Source of the DNA: Lysobacteraceae bacterium P
Lineage (GTDB): Bacteria; Pseudomonadota; Gammaproteobacteria; Xanthomonadales; Xanthomonadaceae
Reading direction: 5' to 3'
Length of the DNA stretch: 64,000 nucleotides
Assembly (NCBI GenBank): GCA_005503055.1
Contig: SCOX01000013.1
Coordinates: 34,015 to 98,014 of the forward strand
Positions 32,062-41,825 of this stretch are shown one piece after another. The notes under the pieces are model-generated. The model did not search any database, was not told the DNA's origin, and was given only the letters and a program-made list of their open reading frames with translations. The translations under genes were made by a program, and so were the position numbers. Positions within the stretch are counted from its first letter, which is position 1. Each line of letters begins with the position of its first letter.

Positions 32062-32310
32062 CGTCCTGCCGGCGCAGGCCGGGACCCAGGCCGATGGCGT
32101 ATCCGCGCTCGACCGTTCTCTTCGCAGGGTGAGCTTCGGGCGGTCGGCGATTGGATTTCCAGGTCAATGGCCGCGCGCGGCGGATGCCGTGACGGCCTGG
32201 ACCCCGGCCTTCGCCGGGGTGACGGGAGGAAGCGGACGCGAGGGGGGAGAAAAAAAAACGGGCCCGCAATGCGGGCCCGCTTCTGGATCCCGGCCTTCGC
32301 CGGGATGACG
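32062..32310. repeat. Three copies of the dispersed palindromic repeat
   Basis: A divergent reverse copy at 32062-32090 (CTGCCGGCGCAGGCCGGGAC) is followed by forward copies at 32197-32224 (CCCCGGCCTTCGCCGGGG) and 32283-32310 (TCCCGGCCTTCGCCGGGA), each ending in TGACG. The last two flank a strong terminator. Confidence 0.78.
32250..32279 (-). terminator. Intrinsic terminator downstream of the lipoprotein gene
   Basis: Read leftwards, a perfect 9-bp stem CGGGCCCGC / GCGGGCCCG with a three-base loop is followed by nine T. It lies about 75 bp after the lipoprotein stop. Confidence 0.9.
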
Positions 32311-32352
32311 TCCGGCAAAGCCGCGTCCGCGATGCGGACGCGGGCCGGAACG

Positions 32353-32844
32353 TCACTTGGCTTCGATGAACTCGAACTTGGCGCCCGACGGCTCGACGGC
32401 GGCCTTGACGCGCTCACTGTCGGCCGGCGCGCCGATGAACATCACGCGCACGCCCTTCATCGTGCCCGGCTGGGCCTGGGCGAAGGAGGCGATCGCCAGG
32501 TCGGCCGACTTGGCCGAGTTCTGCGAGCCGAAGGCCAGCAGCGTGCCTTCCACGCCACCGCGGGCGACGTCGCCCTGCGCCTTCTCGAGCTGGCGGTCGT
32601 ACTCGCCCTGGAAGTCGGCGCCGGCCGGATCGGGCAGCGTGTACAGGTAGACGTTGGTCGCGCCTTCGATGTTGCGCTTGACGACTTCGGTCAGGTAGGT
32701 GTCCCACGCGGCGCTGTCATTGGTGGTCGGCGCGGCCAGCGGGGCCTCGGCGACGGCAGCGGTCTTGTCTTCCTGCTTGTTGCAGGCGGCAAGCAGCGGC
32801 ATCGACAGGCAGGCGATCAACAGCAGACGGGTGGTGGTCTTCAT
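32353..32844 (-). CDS. Small lipoprotein of unknown function
   Basis: This 163-residue protein has a lipoprotein signal with lipobox LLAAC (residues 17-21), then an Ala/Pro-rich linker and a globular domain. I do not recognise a named family. The body contains AAWDTYLTEVVKRNIEGATNVYLYTLPDP and GVRVMFIGAPADSERVKAAVEPSGAKFEFIEAK, with an alternating helix-strand pattern suggesting an alpha/beta fold in the periplasm or inner leaflet of the outer membrane. It lies between coaD and a terminator as a single-gene unit. ATG 32844 has a GAGGGGAA site. Confidence 0.8.
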   Translation of the reverse strand: MKTTTRLLLIACLSMPLLAACNKQEDKTAAVAEAPLAAPTTNDSAAWDTYLTEVVKRNIEGATNVYLYTLPDPAGADFQGEYDRQLEKAQGDVARGGVEGTLLAFGSQNSAKSADLAIASFAQAQPGTMKGVRVMFIGAPADSERVKAAVEPSGAKFEFIEAK

Positions 32845-32908
32845 CGGGTTCCCCTCGGTTTGTTCCGGGTGTTGGTGGTGATGGAGCACTGTATCCGGCG
32901 AACCCGGA

Positions 32909-34129
<1,221 letters not shown>

Positions 34130-34171
34130 CTAGCATGTGCGCATTCTCGCGCATTCCCCCACGCCGCCTCG

Positions 34172-35449
34172 ATGTTCGACATCTTCCGTCGCAAGAAACC
34201 CCAGACTCCGGCCGACGCGGCAAAGCCCGGAAGCACGCAGGAGCGTTACAGCATCGAGGAACTGGCGGCGGCGTTTCCCTCTCGGGAGGCTGAAGCCGAG
34301 GTTCTCGCGCCGGTCGACACCGCTCCGATCGAAACCGCGCCGGTCGAAACCGCTCCGGTCGAGGCCGTGAAAGTCAAAGCCGTAACGGTCGAGTCGGCGC
34401 CCGTCGAACACGCACCCGTCGACGAGGCGCCCCGCGCCATCGAACCCATCCCGGCCGAAGTGATCGCCGCCGCGCTCGAGGTCGAACCGGTCGCCGCCGA
34501 CATTCCCGCCGTGTCCGCAGCCGCCGCGCCCGGCAAGAGCGGCTGGCGCGAACGCCTGCGTGGCTCCAGCTTCGCGCGCAGCTTCAACGGCCTGTTCTCG
34601 CGCCACCCCAAGCTCGACGACGACCTGCTCGACGAAATCGAGACCGCGCTGATCACCGCCGACGTCGGAGTGGGCGCGACCACCGCGCTGATCGAATCGC
34701 TGCGCAAGCGCATGAAGGCGCGCGAGTTCGCCGACGCCAACGCGCTGCTGGCCGCGTTGCGCGCCGACCTGCTGGCGATGCTCAAGCCCGTCGCGCAGCC
34801 GCTGCAGATCGACACGCAGGCCAAACCCTTCGTGCTGCTGACGGTGGGCGTCAACGGCGTCGGCAAGACCACCACCATCGGCAAGCTCGCCAAGCGCTTC
34901 AAGGACGAGAACCGTCCGCTGATGCTCGCCGCCGGCGATACGTTCCGCGCCGCGGCCGTCGCCCAGCTGCAGGCCTGGGGCGATCGCAACGGCGTGCCGG
35001 TGGTGGCGCAGGGGCAGAACGCGGACGCCGCTTCGGTGGCGTTCGATGCGCTGCAGGCAGCCAAGGCGCGCGGCACGCAGGTGCTGATCGCCGATACCGC
35101 CGGCCGCCTGCATACGCAGCAGGGCCTGATGGCGGAACTGGGCAAGATCAAACGCGTCCTGCAGAAGCTCGACCCGACCGCACCGCATGAAGTACTGATG
35201 GTGATCGACGGCACCACGGGGCAGAACGCGCTGTCGCAGTTGCGCCAATTCCATGCCGCGGTCGGCGTAACCGGACTGGTGGTGACCAAGCTCGACGGCA
35301 CCGCCAAGGGCGGCGTGGTGTTCGCGCTCGCGCGCGAGTTCGGCATCCCGATCCGCTACGCCGGCATCGGCGAACGCCCGGAAGACCTGCGCGTGTTCGA
35401 CGCCGAAGCCTTCGTCGACGCCCTTCTCCCCGAATCCCTCGGCGCCTGA
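34172..35449 (+). CDS. ftsY: Signal recognition particle receptor FtsY
   Basis: FtsY is the GTPase receptor that docks SRP-ribosome complexes at the membrane. The 425-residue product starts MFDIFRRKK, an amphipathic membrane-targeting helix. The acidic, poorly conserved A domain (about 10-125) contains imperfect repeats of ETAPVETAPVE-type. The N domain (about 130-215) precedes the G domain with G1 VGVNGVGKTTTIGKLA, DTFRAAA, G3 IADTAGR and G4 TKLDG. Length is typical for proteobacteria. It leads a plus-strand operon with the AsmA-like gene, mutY and yggX. Confidence 0.97.
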   Translation: MFDIFRRKKPQTPADAAKPGSTQERYSIEELAAAFPSREAEAEVLAPVDTAPIETAPVETAPVEAVKVKAVTVESAPVEHAPVDEAPRAIEPIPAEVIAAALEVEPVAADIPAVSAAAAPGKSGWRERLRGSSFARSFNGLFSRHPKLDDDLLDEIETALITADVGVGATTALIESLRKRMKAREFADANALLAALRADLLAMLKPVAQPLQIDTQAKPFVLLTVGVNGVGKTTTIGKLAKRFKDENRPLMLAAGDTFRAAAVAQLQAWGDRNGVPVVAQGQNADAASVAFDALQAAKARGTQVLIADTAGRLHTQQGLMAELGKIKRVLQKLDPTAPHEVLMVIDGTTGQNALSQLRQFHAAVGVTGLVVTKLDGTAKGGVVFALAREFGIPIRYAGIGERPEDLRVFDAEAFVDALLPESLGA

Positions 35450-35466
35450 CGCGGCGCCGGCACCGC

Positions 35467-36741
35467 ATGGCCGCGCCGGAACCCCGCTCGTCGACCGGTG
35501 CGCCATCGCGGCGGCGTCGCATCGCGCCGGCGGTGATGCTCATCGCGCTGGCGTTGCTCGCGTTCGCACTGCACTGGGTGTCCCGGCCGGACCGCGTCGC
35601 GCGACTGATCCTGGCGCAGGTGGGCAACGCGCTGGGGCTGCAAATCACCGCCAGCGGCGCCAGTGAATACCGTCTGCGCGGCACGCCGATGCTGGCGATC
35701 CGCAACGTCGTCGCGCGTCAACCCGGCGCCACGACGCCCGTGCTCAGCGCCGAACGCATCCAGCTGGAGCTGCCGTGGGCGACGATTCGCGCGCTCGGCG
35801 CGGACTGGACCGTACGCCGCCTTGAACTGGATGCACCGCAGCTCGACCTCATCGCATTGCAACGCTGGCAGGCCACGCGCCCGCCGACGAAGGAGACGCG
35901 CATTCCGACGCTGACCGATGGCTTGCGCATCGTGCGCGGTCGCGTGATCGGCGATGGCTGGCGCGTGGAAGCCATCGATGCGGACCTGCCCTCGTTGCAT
36001 CCCGACCGCGCCGCGCGCGCGCGGCTGCTCGGCCGTGTTGCGACGGGCGAGCTGCGCGTGCCTTTCGACGTGCATGCCGCGTTGACGCGCCCCGCTGCGC
36101 GCGCCGGCCTTGGCGTGGTCGGCCGAGTCACGGTGCAGTCGCCACCGTGGACGATGCCGATGCGCGCGCAACTTTCGGGAAGACTGCACAACGGTGACGA
36201 CGGCATCGGACTGGACGGCATGCGCATGGGCGCCGATGCGACGTATCGCAGCGGCGCCACCGACCTGGCCTTCACCTACGGAATTGCCGGACCGACGGTC
36301 TTGCACGATGGCGAACTGCGCATCGCACCGCTGGGCGCGGTCATGTACGGCATGGGTGCGATTCCGAACTTCCAGGCAACGGGCGCGTTCTCGTTCGGTG
36401 ATGCGCTCGCGCTGCGGCTCGACGGCACGCTGTCGTCCTGGCCACGCGCATGGCCGACGCTGCCCTCACCGTTGGACAGCTCGACTTCGCCTCTGCCCTT
36501 CGCGCTCGACTATCGCGGCCGCGCGGATCTATCCGACTCCACGGCGCTGCGCCTGCAACGCGATGCAACGCGTTTCGACGGGAGTTTCCGCCTGCCGGCG
36601 ATCCTTGCCTGGGTCGATACCTTGGGCCGTGCTTCGCCGCTGCCACCGTTGACCGGACACCTGTCCAGCCCGCGGATCGACATCGCGGGCGCCACGCTGG
36701 AAGGCGTGCAGGTGGACTTCGGCGAAGACGCGGCGCCATGA
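35467..36741 (+). CDS. AsmA-like inner-membrane protein
   Basis: This 424-residue protein has one N-terminal TM helix (residues 22-42) preceded by a basic cytoplasmic tail, then a beta-rich periplasmic domain. The segment LGLQITASGASEYRLRGTPMLAIRNVVARQPGATTPVLSAERIQLEL is the pattern of the AsmA/DUF748 N-terminal domain, the superfamily thought to act in lipid transport or outer-membrane assembly. It is shorter than typical AsmA (about 600). It lies 17 bp after ftsY and overlaps mutY by ATGA, so it is in the same operon. Family assignment is moderate; function is unproven. Confidence 0.75.
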   Translation: MAAPEPRSSTGAPSRRRRIAPAVMLIALALLAFALHWVSRPDRVARLILAQVGNALGLQITASGASEYRLRGTPMLAIRNVVARQPGATTPVLSAERIQLELPWATIRALGADWTVRRLELDAPQLDLIALQRWQATRPPTKETRIPTLTDGLRIVRGRVIGDGWRVEAIDADLPSLHPDRAARARLLGRVATGELRVPFDVHAALTRPAARAGLGVVGRVTVQSPPWTMPMRAQLSGRLHNGDDGIGLDGMRMGADATYRSGATDLAFTYGIAGPTVLHDGELRIAPLGAVMYGMGAIPNFQATGAFSFGDALALRLDGTLSSWPRAWPTLPSPLDSSTSPLPFALDYRGRADLSDSTALRLQRDATRFDGSFRLPAILAWVDTLGRASPLPPLTGHLSSPRIDIAGATLEGVQVDFGEDAAP

Positions 36742-37811
36742 CGAAACCCATGAATCACGATTTCCCCGCCCGCCTGCTCGCCTGGTTCGATGTCAGCGGT
36801 CGCCATGACCTGCCCTGGCAGCATCCGCGTACGCCGTATCGCGTGTGGCTGTCGGAGATCATGCTGCAACAGACGCAGGTGAAGACCGCCGCACCGTACT
36901 TCGAACGCTTCGTCACGGCACTGCCGACGCTGCGCGATCTGGCTGCGGCGCCGCTGGACGACGTGCTCGCGCTATGGTCGGGTCTTGGCTACTACGCCCG
37001 TGCGCGCAACCTGCATGCGGCGGCGAAGCGTTGCGTCGAACTTCATGGCGGCGATCTTCCACGCGATCTGGACGCCCTCACCGCGCTGCCCGGCATCGGA
37101 CGTAGCACGGCGGCGGCGATCGCATCGCAGGCGTGGAACGACCGGCACGCGATCCTCGATGGCAACGTCAAGCGCGTGATGAGTCGCTACCACGGCATCG
37201 ACGGCTATCCCGGCCTGCCGGCTGTCGAAAAGAAGCTGTGGGCGCTGGCCGAAGCACACGTCGCCAGTCCGCAGCTTCCCGACTCGCGACTGGCCGACTA
37301 CACGCAGGCGCAGATGGACCTGGGCGCGACGCTGTGCACGCGCGGCGACCCGGCGTGCGTGCTGTGCCCGTTGCAGGACGATTGCGTTGCGCGACGCGAA
37401 GGCCGCATCGCCGAACTTCCCACGCCCAAACCCGGCAAGACGCCGCCGCAGAAGTACGCGCACGTTCTGTGGGCCGAAGACGCGCAGGGCCGCATCCTGA
37501 TGCAACGCCGCCCGCCGGCGGGCATCTGGGCCTCGCTATGGACGCTGCCGCAAGCCGACGACGCCGCCTCCGCGCGCGGCTGGTTCGATGAACACCTGAC
37601 GGGCGACTTCGCGCAGGCGCGGACCTTGGCGCCGATCGACCACGCCTTCAGTCATTACAAATTGCAGCTGCAACCGCTGCGCGTGCGCGCCGAACTGCTG
37701 GCCGACCGGATCGGCGACAATGACGCGCTGCGCTGGGTCGCGCGCGAGGAACTGGGTTCGCTCGGCATTCCCGCACCGATCCGCAAGCTGCTCACGAACC
37801 AGGACGCCTGA
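36738..37811 (+). CDS. mutY: Adenine DNA glycosylase MutY
   Basis: MutY removes adenine mispaired with 8-oxoguanine or guanine. The 357-residue product has the catalytic-Glu helix [23 protein letters not shown], the helix-hairpin-helix [15 protein letters not shown] with the following [12 protein letters not shown] (catalytic Asp region), and the iron-sulphur site C-x6-C-x2-C-x5-C in [19 protein letters not shown]-terminal NUDIX-like domain (about 230-357) recognises 8-oxoG. ATG 36738 overlaps the previous stop; MNHDFPAR 12 bases later is an alternative start. Confidence 0.96.
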   Translation: MTKPMNHDFPARLLAWFDVSGRHDLPWQHPRTPYRVWLSEIMLQQTQVKTAAPYFERFVTALPTLRDLAAAPLDDVLALWSGLGYYARARNLHAAAKRCVELHGGDLPRDLDALTALPGIGRSTAAAIASQAWNDRHAILDGNVKRVMSRYHGIDGYPGLPAVEKKLWALAEAHVASPQLPDSRLADYTQAQMDLGATLCTRGDPACVLCPLQDDCVARREGRIAELPTPKPGKTPPQKYAHVLWAEDAQGRILMQRRPPAGIWASLWTLPQADDAASARGWFDEHLTGDFAQARTLAPIDHAFSHYKLQLQPLRVRAELLADRIGDNDALRWVAREELGSLGIPAPIRKLLTNQDA

Positions 37812-37812
37812 C

Positions 37813-38106
37813 ATGCCCCGCACCGTCTACTGCGAATACGAGAAGCGCGAAACCGAAGGGCTCGCCTTCGCGCCGTGGCCCGGCGAGCTGGGCAAGCGCG
37901 TGTTCGCGCACATCGGCAAGGCGGCGTGGGCCGCGTGGCTGGCGCACCAGACGATGCTGATCAACGAAAACCGCCTGTCGCCGATGAACCCGCAGCATCG
38001 TGCCTTCCTCGAAGGCGAGATGGCGAAGTTCCTCTTCGGCGGCGACGCAGCCAAACCGGTCGGCTACGTGCCGCCGGAACCCGCGGCTCCGGAAAGCGAA
38101 AGCTAG
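37813..38106 (+). CDS. yggX: YggX family Fe(2+)-trafficking / oxidative damage protection protein
   Basis: This 97-residue cytoplasmic protein is implicated in protecting iron-sulphur clusters and in iron trafficking. Family motifs: start [30 protein letters not shown] with its single conserved Cys, then [35 protein letters not shown]. It lies one base after mutY, the conserved mutY-yggX pair. An acidic Pro/Ala-rich tail is added. Its last four bases overlap the stop of the convergent lipoprotein gene. Confidence 0.96.
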   Translation: MPRTVYCEYEKRETEGLAFAPWPGELGKRVFAHIGKAAWAAWLAHQTMLINENRLSPMNPQHRAFLEGEMAKFLFGGDAAKPVGYVPPEPAAPESES

Positions 38107-38546
38107 GACGTCTTTTCGCGCTCGGCGGTCTGCGCCTGGCGCTTTTCCTGCTCGGCGGCCTTGAGCGCCTTGACGTCGATGGGGCGGATTTCCTTGATCC
38201 AGCACGGGATTTGATTGGCGCCGCGTCCCAGCACGATCACCTTGTCGAAGCGTGAGTACACGCGCCCCATCTGGTTGGTCACGGTGATGGCGTTGGCGAA
38301 GTCCAGGTCCTGGCAGGTGCCGCCCAATTCCAGCAGGTAGGCCGTGCTGGGCTTGGTCCACACCGTCAGCGCGGTGTTGCCGAGCGGCGTCCAGCCGTCG
38401 AGTCGGCCGAAGTACTGGAAGTTGTCGACCGGCGCCCCGGCGTTGGCGCGATAGAGCGCGAGGCGCTCGGCATCGCTGGTGCGTGGATCACTGGCGCAGG
38501 CACTGAAGGCCAGGGTCGAAAGAACGGCGAGAACGAGGGCTTTCAT
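38103..38546 (-). CDS. DUF6491-like small lipoprotein
   Basis: This 147-residue exported protein has the lipobox FSAC at residues 14-17. The mature part shows [66 protein letters not shown] with two later Cys residues, the pattern of DUF6491 proteins common in xanthomonads and of unknown function. A Lys/Glu-rich helical tail follows. It converges on yggX with a four-base overlap. Confidence 0.8.
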   Translation of the reverse strand: MKALVLAVLSTLAFSACASDPRTSDAERLALYRANAGAPVDNFQYFGRLDGWTPLGNTALTVWTKPSTAYLLELGGTCQDLDFANAITVTNQMGRVYSRFDKVIVLGRGANQIPCWIKEIRPIDVKALKAAEQEKRQAQTAEREKTS

Positions 38547-38721
38547 CGTGGACTCCGTGCAGCCATCGCGGCTGCGGCATGGACCGTCGCCGCCATCATG
38601 CACCCGCCCGCCGTCCCCGCCAGTCGCCCTTGGCAGGACCCGTTCAGCGCACATCCGGCTTGCCATGTCCGCCGACCGTCCGTATCATTCCGCTCCTCGC
38701 ACGGCCTGACCGTCGCGGAAT

Positions 38722-38797
38722 GGCCGGGTAGCTCAGTTGGTAGAGCAGGGGATTGAAAATCCCCGTGTCGGGGGTTCGATTCCCTCCCCGGCCACCA
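38722..38797 (+). tRNA. tRNA-Phe (GAA)
   Basis: A complete 76-nt cloverleaf: acceptor GGCCGGG pairs with CCCGGCC, anticodon stem GGGGA/TCCCC holds the GAA anticodon (ATTGAAAAT), T-arm GGGGG-TTCGATT-CCCTC, encoded CCA end. Its 3' 53 bases form part of the attachment repeat of the element that begins inside it; the gene itself remains intact because the element supplies an identical 3' end. Confidence 0.98.
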
Positions 38798-38804
38798 TTC
38801 AAAT
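38745..38804. repeat. attL: left copy of 60-bp direct repeat
   Basis: The repeat starts inside the tRNA-Phe anticodon arm (GCAGGGGATTG...) and runs eight bases past the CCA end's last A-T (…CCATTCAAAT). It is identical over all 60 bases to 49149-49208; flanking bases differ on both sides. Confidence 0.95.
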
Positions 38805-38815
38805 ACTGCTGTTTT

Positions 38816-38847
38816 AAAGGGGTTTGCAGCGATGCAGGCCCTTTTTT
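38816..38847 (+). terminator. Terminator after tRNA-Phe, inside the element
   Basis: AAAGGG pairs with CCCTTT and an inner TGCA/TGCA stem closes a small loop; six T follow. It would end the tRNA transcript on the element side. Confidence 0.65.
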
Positions 38848-38866
38848 ATGTCTAGGCCACGGGATT

Positions 38867-38886
38867 GCGTATCCGGTGCATATCCG
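38867..38886. promoter_or_regulatory. Left-end recombinase arm-type sites
   Basis: GCGTATCCGG (38867-38876) and GCATATCCG (38878-38886) repeat a motif that also occurs three times at 49003-49036 and once inverted at 49121-49131. Same-motif sites near both ends suggest integrase or excision-factor binding sites. Confidence 0.55.
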
Positions 38887-38898
38887 ACCGGCGTGTAG

Positions 38899-39321
38899 TC
38901 ACCCGCCATGAGTCACGGATTGAGCCGCCTTCCGAACCGGCAAACTACAAGTCGGCCGGTCAAGACGGTCGTCGCCGGCCCGACCGCCGTCACCAGCACC
39001 GCCGCCGACATTGCCACCGGCCGCGCCCTGCGTCAGCGCATGCATCGCTTGACCCGATTGACTGCGGTCCGGCCCTACTTCCGACTGCAACCGTGCGGCG
39101 TGCCGCGCCGCCCAAGCCTCCACCCCGCACCGGCCTGTCTCATAGGACGCACAGGGACGCGCATGACGCGCGTCCCATGGCCGGTGCTGGTCGAGGATCG
39201 CCCGCCAATCGCCACAGCCGCCTACGCGCGTCAGCCGCGCAATCTCGGTCCCGTGCAACAGGTAGCAGACCGGCACGCCGTGCAGGTTGCCGGCGATGGG
39301 AAGGGGACGCCATTCGAACAT
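38899..39321 (-). CDS. Small element protein of unknown function
   Basis: This 140-residue leftward gene is nearest to attL. The first 80 residues look like a real folded domain (MFEWRPLPIAGNLHGVPVCYLLHGTEIARLTRVGG, then RPCASYETGRCGVEAWAARHAARLQSEV), a pattern I associate with small phage proteins of xanthomonads; no function is known. The last 55 residues are Gly/Ala-rich and of low complexity. It shares the strand of the core element genes. ATG 39321 has an AAGGG-type site 12 bases upstream. It is divergent from the first cargo gene. Confidence 0.55.
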   Translation of the reverse strand: MFEWRPLPIAGNLHGVPVCYLLHGTEIARLTRVGGCGDWRAILDQHRPWDARHARPCASYETGRCGVEAWAARHAARLQSEVGPDRSQSGQAMHALTQGAAGGNVGGGAGDGGRAGDDRLDRPTCSLPVRKAAQSVTHGG

Positions 39322-39369
39322 GGCAGCACGCTACCCTTGCACCGTCTCAACGGGGTAGACAGGCGCGTT

Positions 39370-40092
39370 ATGGAACGGAAGGAACCGGTAAGTAACTGGC
39401 AGGCGTTCTGGCTTGTCTCCTTGACAGCAGCCGGCACTGCGGCATTGCTTCTAACGGCGGGCGCAACAACTCCCCGTGTTCCATCACAGCCTGCGGACTG
39501 GATCTCGGCAATGGCCAGCATCGCAACGGCATTGGTGGCAGTTGTTGCTTTGAACGCGTGGAAGCGTCAAGACAGGGCGAAGAGGCAGGCGGAGTTTCTG
39601 GATGCGCTGGTCGAGGCAACGCACGCCTACATTGCGGAAATGCCCGCGCCGGTCTCGATGTTGAAGATGAGCATGGCCGGATTCAAAGGGTATGTCCCAA
39701 CAGACGGCGATGACCGCGAGCTTCGAGGCGCAATCGCGTACATCGAGAAGAACGGTCGCGAAGATGCCAAACAACTTATGGAACTGCTCGACAAGGTCAG
39801 CGTTTCCGCCGTCAAGCTCGACGCACTCGCAACCAAGGGCCAGGTTTTCCTACTCGAAGGTTATCCGGAGTGCCGTGACGCGGTTGCGCGTCTTACGTTG
39901 CAGCTTCGCCGAATCCAACACTTCGCAATCATGCTCAGAGGGAGCTGGTACTGGCAGAACCCTGAAGTGCGCAAGGGCCTCGTAACCGTGATGGAGGTCA
40001 GCGGCGACATCGAACAGCAAATGACGAACAACAACATCGTGGTGCTGGAGTTCGCGCGCCGGACTTACGCGCGGCTGTACGGGACGAAGTAA
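39370..40092 (+). CDS. Cargo protein with N-terminal TM hairpin and helical cytoplasmic domain
   Basis: I do not recognise this 240-residue protein. Residues 8-30 (WQAFWLVSLTAAGTAALLL) and about 42-62 (WISAMASIATALVAVVAL) form two TM helices, followed by a basic stop (NAWKRQDRAKRQ) and about 175 residues of mainly helical, charged sequence. No enzyme motif is visible. G+C is lower than in chromosomal neighbours. It is followed after 15 bp by another membrane/coiled-coil gene with a clear AGGAG site, so the two form an operon. The start ATG 39370 has only a weak ribosome site; upstream open frame is antisense shadow. Confidence 0.72.
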   Translation: MERKEPVSNWQAFWLVSLTAAGTAALLLTAGATTPRVPSQPADWISAMASIATALVAVVALNAWKRQDRAKRQAEFLDALVEATHAYIAEMPAPVSMLKMSMAGFKGYVPTDGDDRELRGAIAYIEKNGREDAKQLMELLDKVSVSAVKLDALATKGQVFLLEGYPECRDAVARLTLQLRRIQHFAIMLRGSWYWQNPEVRKGLVTVMEVSGDIEQQMTNNNIVVLEFARRTYARLYGTK

Positions 40093-40107
40093 CTAGGAGA
40101 CGCCGCA

Positions 40108-40824
40108 ATGACCGACCAGATCATTACCCTACTTGCAAACGTCGTGGTAGCTGGTGGCGGCGCATTCGTAGTTGCCTACGCTGCTGTTAGGCACTTCGGC
40201 GCCGCATGGCTTTCCGCCGCGTTCGAAAAGCGAACGAAGCGAATCGAACACGAGTACAACAAGGACATCGAGCGGCTCCGCTCGGAACTAACTCGTTCTC
40301 TCGATAGGCGCTCCAAACTTCATCAGCGAGAGTTCGAGGTTCTCCCGGAAGTATGGGGAAACGTATGTGACGCGTACTGGAAAACACGAAGCCTCGTCCA
40401 TCCTTTCAAACAAATGCCGGCGTTGGACAGAATGAGTGGAGCGCAACTCAATAGCTTCATTGACGAATGCGAACTTCCGAAATGGCAGCGTGATGAACTC
40501 AGGCAGACGCAGGACAAGACCACGTTCTACATGGAGAAGATCTTCTGGGTTCGACTCAGCGAATGCCGGGGCTGCGTCACCAGCGCAAGCAACTTGCTAG
40601 GAAAACAAGGAATCTTCATAAACAAGGACACGCAAAGGAAGCTGGATGACCTGATGAAGTTACTGTGGGACGCGCTTGCCGAAGAAGAGATGAATCATCA
40701 GGTCAATGCAAAACCTCGGCTTCGCGACGATATAGATAGGTTGCTAAAAGATGGCGACACAATCAGGGAAGACGTCGAGGCAGATATACGCCGCATAATC
40801 TGGGATGAACAGATTGCGGCCTAA
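40108..40824 (+). CDS. Cargo protein with one TM helix and coiled coil
   Basis: This unrecognised 238-residue protein has an N-terminal TM segment (residues 5-27, ITLLANVVVAGGGAFVVAYAAV), then a coiled-coil stretch (AAFEKRTKRIEHEYNKDIERLRSELTRSLDRRSKLHQREFEVL over about 35-80) and a helical C-terminal domain. Such 'TM plus long coiled coil' proteins are frequent on mobile elements, with no known activity. It is downstream of and co-oriented with the two-TM gene at 39370, and 18 bp before the SRAP gene. An AGGAGA site precedes ATG 40108. Confidence 0.75.
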   Translation: MTDQIITLLANVVVAGGGAFVVAYAAVRHFGAAWLSAAFEKRTKRIEHEYNKDIERLRSELTRSLDRRSKLHQREFEVLPEVWGNVCDAYWKTRSLVHPFKQMPALDRMSGAQLNSFIDECELPKWQRDELRQTQDKTTFYMEKIFWVRLSECRGCVTSASNLLGKQGIFINKDTQRKLDDLMKLLWDALAEEEMNHQVNAKPRLRDDIDRLLKDGDTIREDVEADIRRIIWDEQIAA

Positions 40825-40842
40825 CCGCAAACAGGAGGGCCT

Positions 40843-41766
40843 ATGTGTTACTCCGCCCAAGTGTGGTCCAGCTACAAGAAGTACGTCCGCAAGTTCGGCG
40901 CGGTATTGTCCATTGAAGACTTCTCCAAGCTGTACTTCCACGACCCGTTCAAGTCTAAGCCGAAGACGCCGAAGGCTATGGACGATGCGTTCGCCAATGG
41001 CGAGACAGCGAAAGAGCGGGAGATCTGGGAAGAAATCCAGATCTGGAACAGTGAGGCTGCTGCGAAGTGGGAAAAGGAACTTTTCACGCAGTCCACGCGT
41101 TTGAACAACGCGCAGCGCTCGCTGGAAGCCAAGGTCACGAAGAAGGCGCAGGAAGACGTGCGCATTGCGACCAACAAGGTCGCCATAGCGCGCGAGAAGC
41201 TCGCGGACCTGCGACGCACCGATACCTTGCCGCGCGACGAACGGATCTTTCCCGGCGTCTACGCGCCGGTGATGATCTGGCAAAACGGTCAGCGCGTCGT
41301 CAAGCCGATGCGCTACCAATGCCGGCTGCCGGGATGGACGGAGGCCGTCGAACGCCAGTACCCCGGCACCTACAATGCCAGACGCGACAAGCTGGAAACG
41401 TCGTGGCGTGATCTGTTCGGAAAGCATCATGGCCTGATCGTCGCGGACGTGTTCTACGAAAACGTCGAAGTGAACGGCAAGAATGAAGTCCTGGAGTTCA
41501 CACCGCGCACGGGTGAACCGATGTTGATTGCCTGCCTGTGGAACCGGTCGCCGGGCCTCAAGGGTGCCGACGACCTGTATACGTTCGCCGCCATCACCGA
41601 CGAACCGGAGCCCGAAGTGGCGGCGGCGGGCCACGACCGGACCATCATCAACATCAAGCCCGAACACATTGACGCGTGGTTGAATCCTGCCGGCGACCTT
41701 GCCGCGCTTCAAGCCATCTTTGATGACCGGCAGCATCCGTTCTACGAACACCGCATTGCGGCATAG
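40843..41766 (+). CDS. SOS response-associated peptidase (SRAP/YedK/HMCES) family protein
   Basis: SRAP proteins form a thiazolidine crosslink with abasic sites in single-stranded DNA through Cys2, shielding them. All key residues are present in this 307-residue variant: C2 (MCYSAQ), the NAR motif N178-R180, E206 in ADVFYE, and H264 in GHDRT. It is longer than YedK (about 220 residues) because of a charged helical insertion (about residues 48-127), predicted coiled coil. A strong AGGAGGG site precedes it. It is the third plus-strand cargo gene. On an element that replicates through a primase, it could protect ssDNA intermediates, or have the anti-restriction or defence roles suggested for phage SRAPs; those roles are inference. 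Confidence 0.9.
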   Translation: MCYSAQVWSSYKKYVRKFGAVLSIEDFSKLYFHDPFKSKPKTPKAMDDAFANGETAKEREIWEEIQIWNSEAAAKWEKELFTQSTRLNNAQRSLEAKVTKKAQEDVRIATNKVAIAREKLADLRRTDTLPRDERIFPGVYAPVMIWQNGQRVVKPMRYQCRLPGWTEAVERQYPGTYNARRDKLETSWRDLFGKHHGLIVADVFYENVEVNGKNEVLEFTPRTGEPMLIACLWNRSPGLKGADDLYTFAAITDEPEPEVAAAGHDRTIINIKPEHIDAWLNPAGDLAALQAIFDDRQHPFYEHRIAA

Positions 41767-41825
41767 TCGCGCCGCAAAAGATGCCCCTGCCGCACCGGAC
41801 GTAACGGCAGCGGCAACACGCGCGA

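Larger units (their letters stand above)
31959..32352. other. Intergenic region of repeats and terminator
   Basis: This 394-bp gap holds no convincing gene. It contains three palindromic repeat copies and a strong leftward terminator, described separately. The ferredoxin promoter should lie in its left third. Confidence 0.6.
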
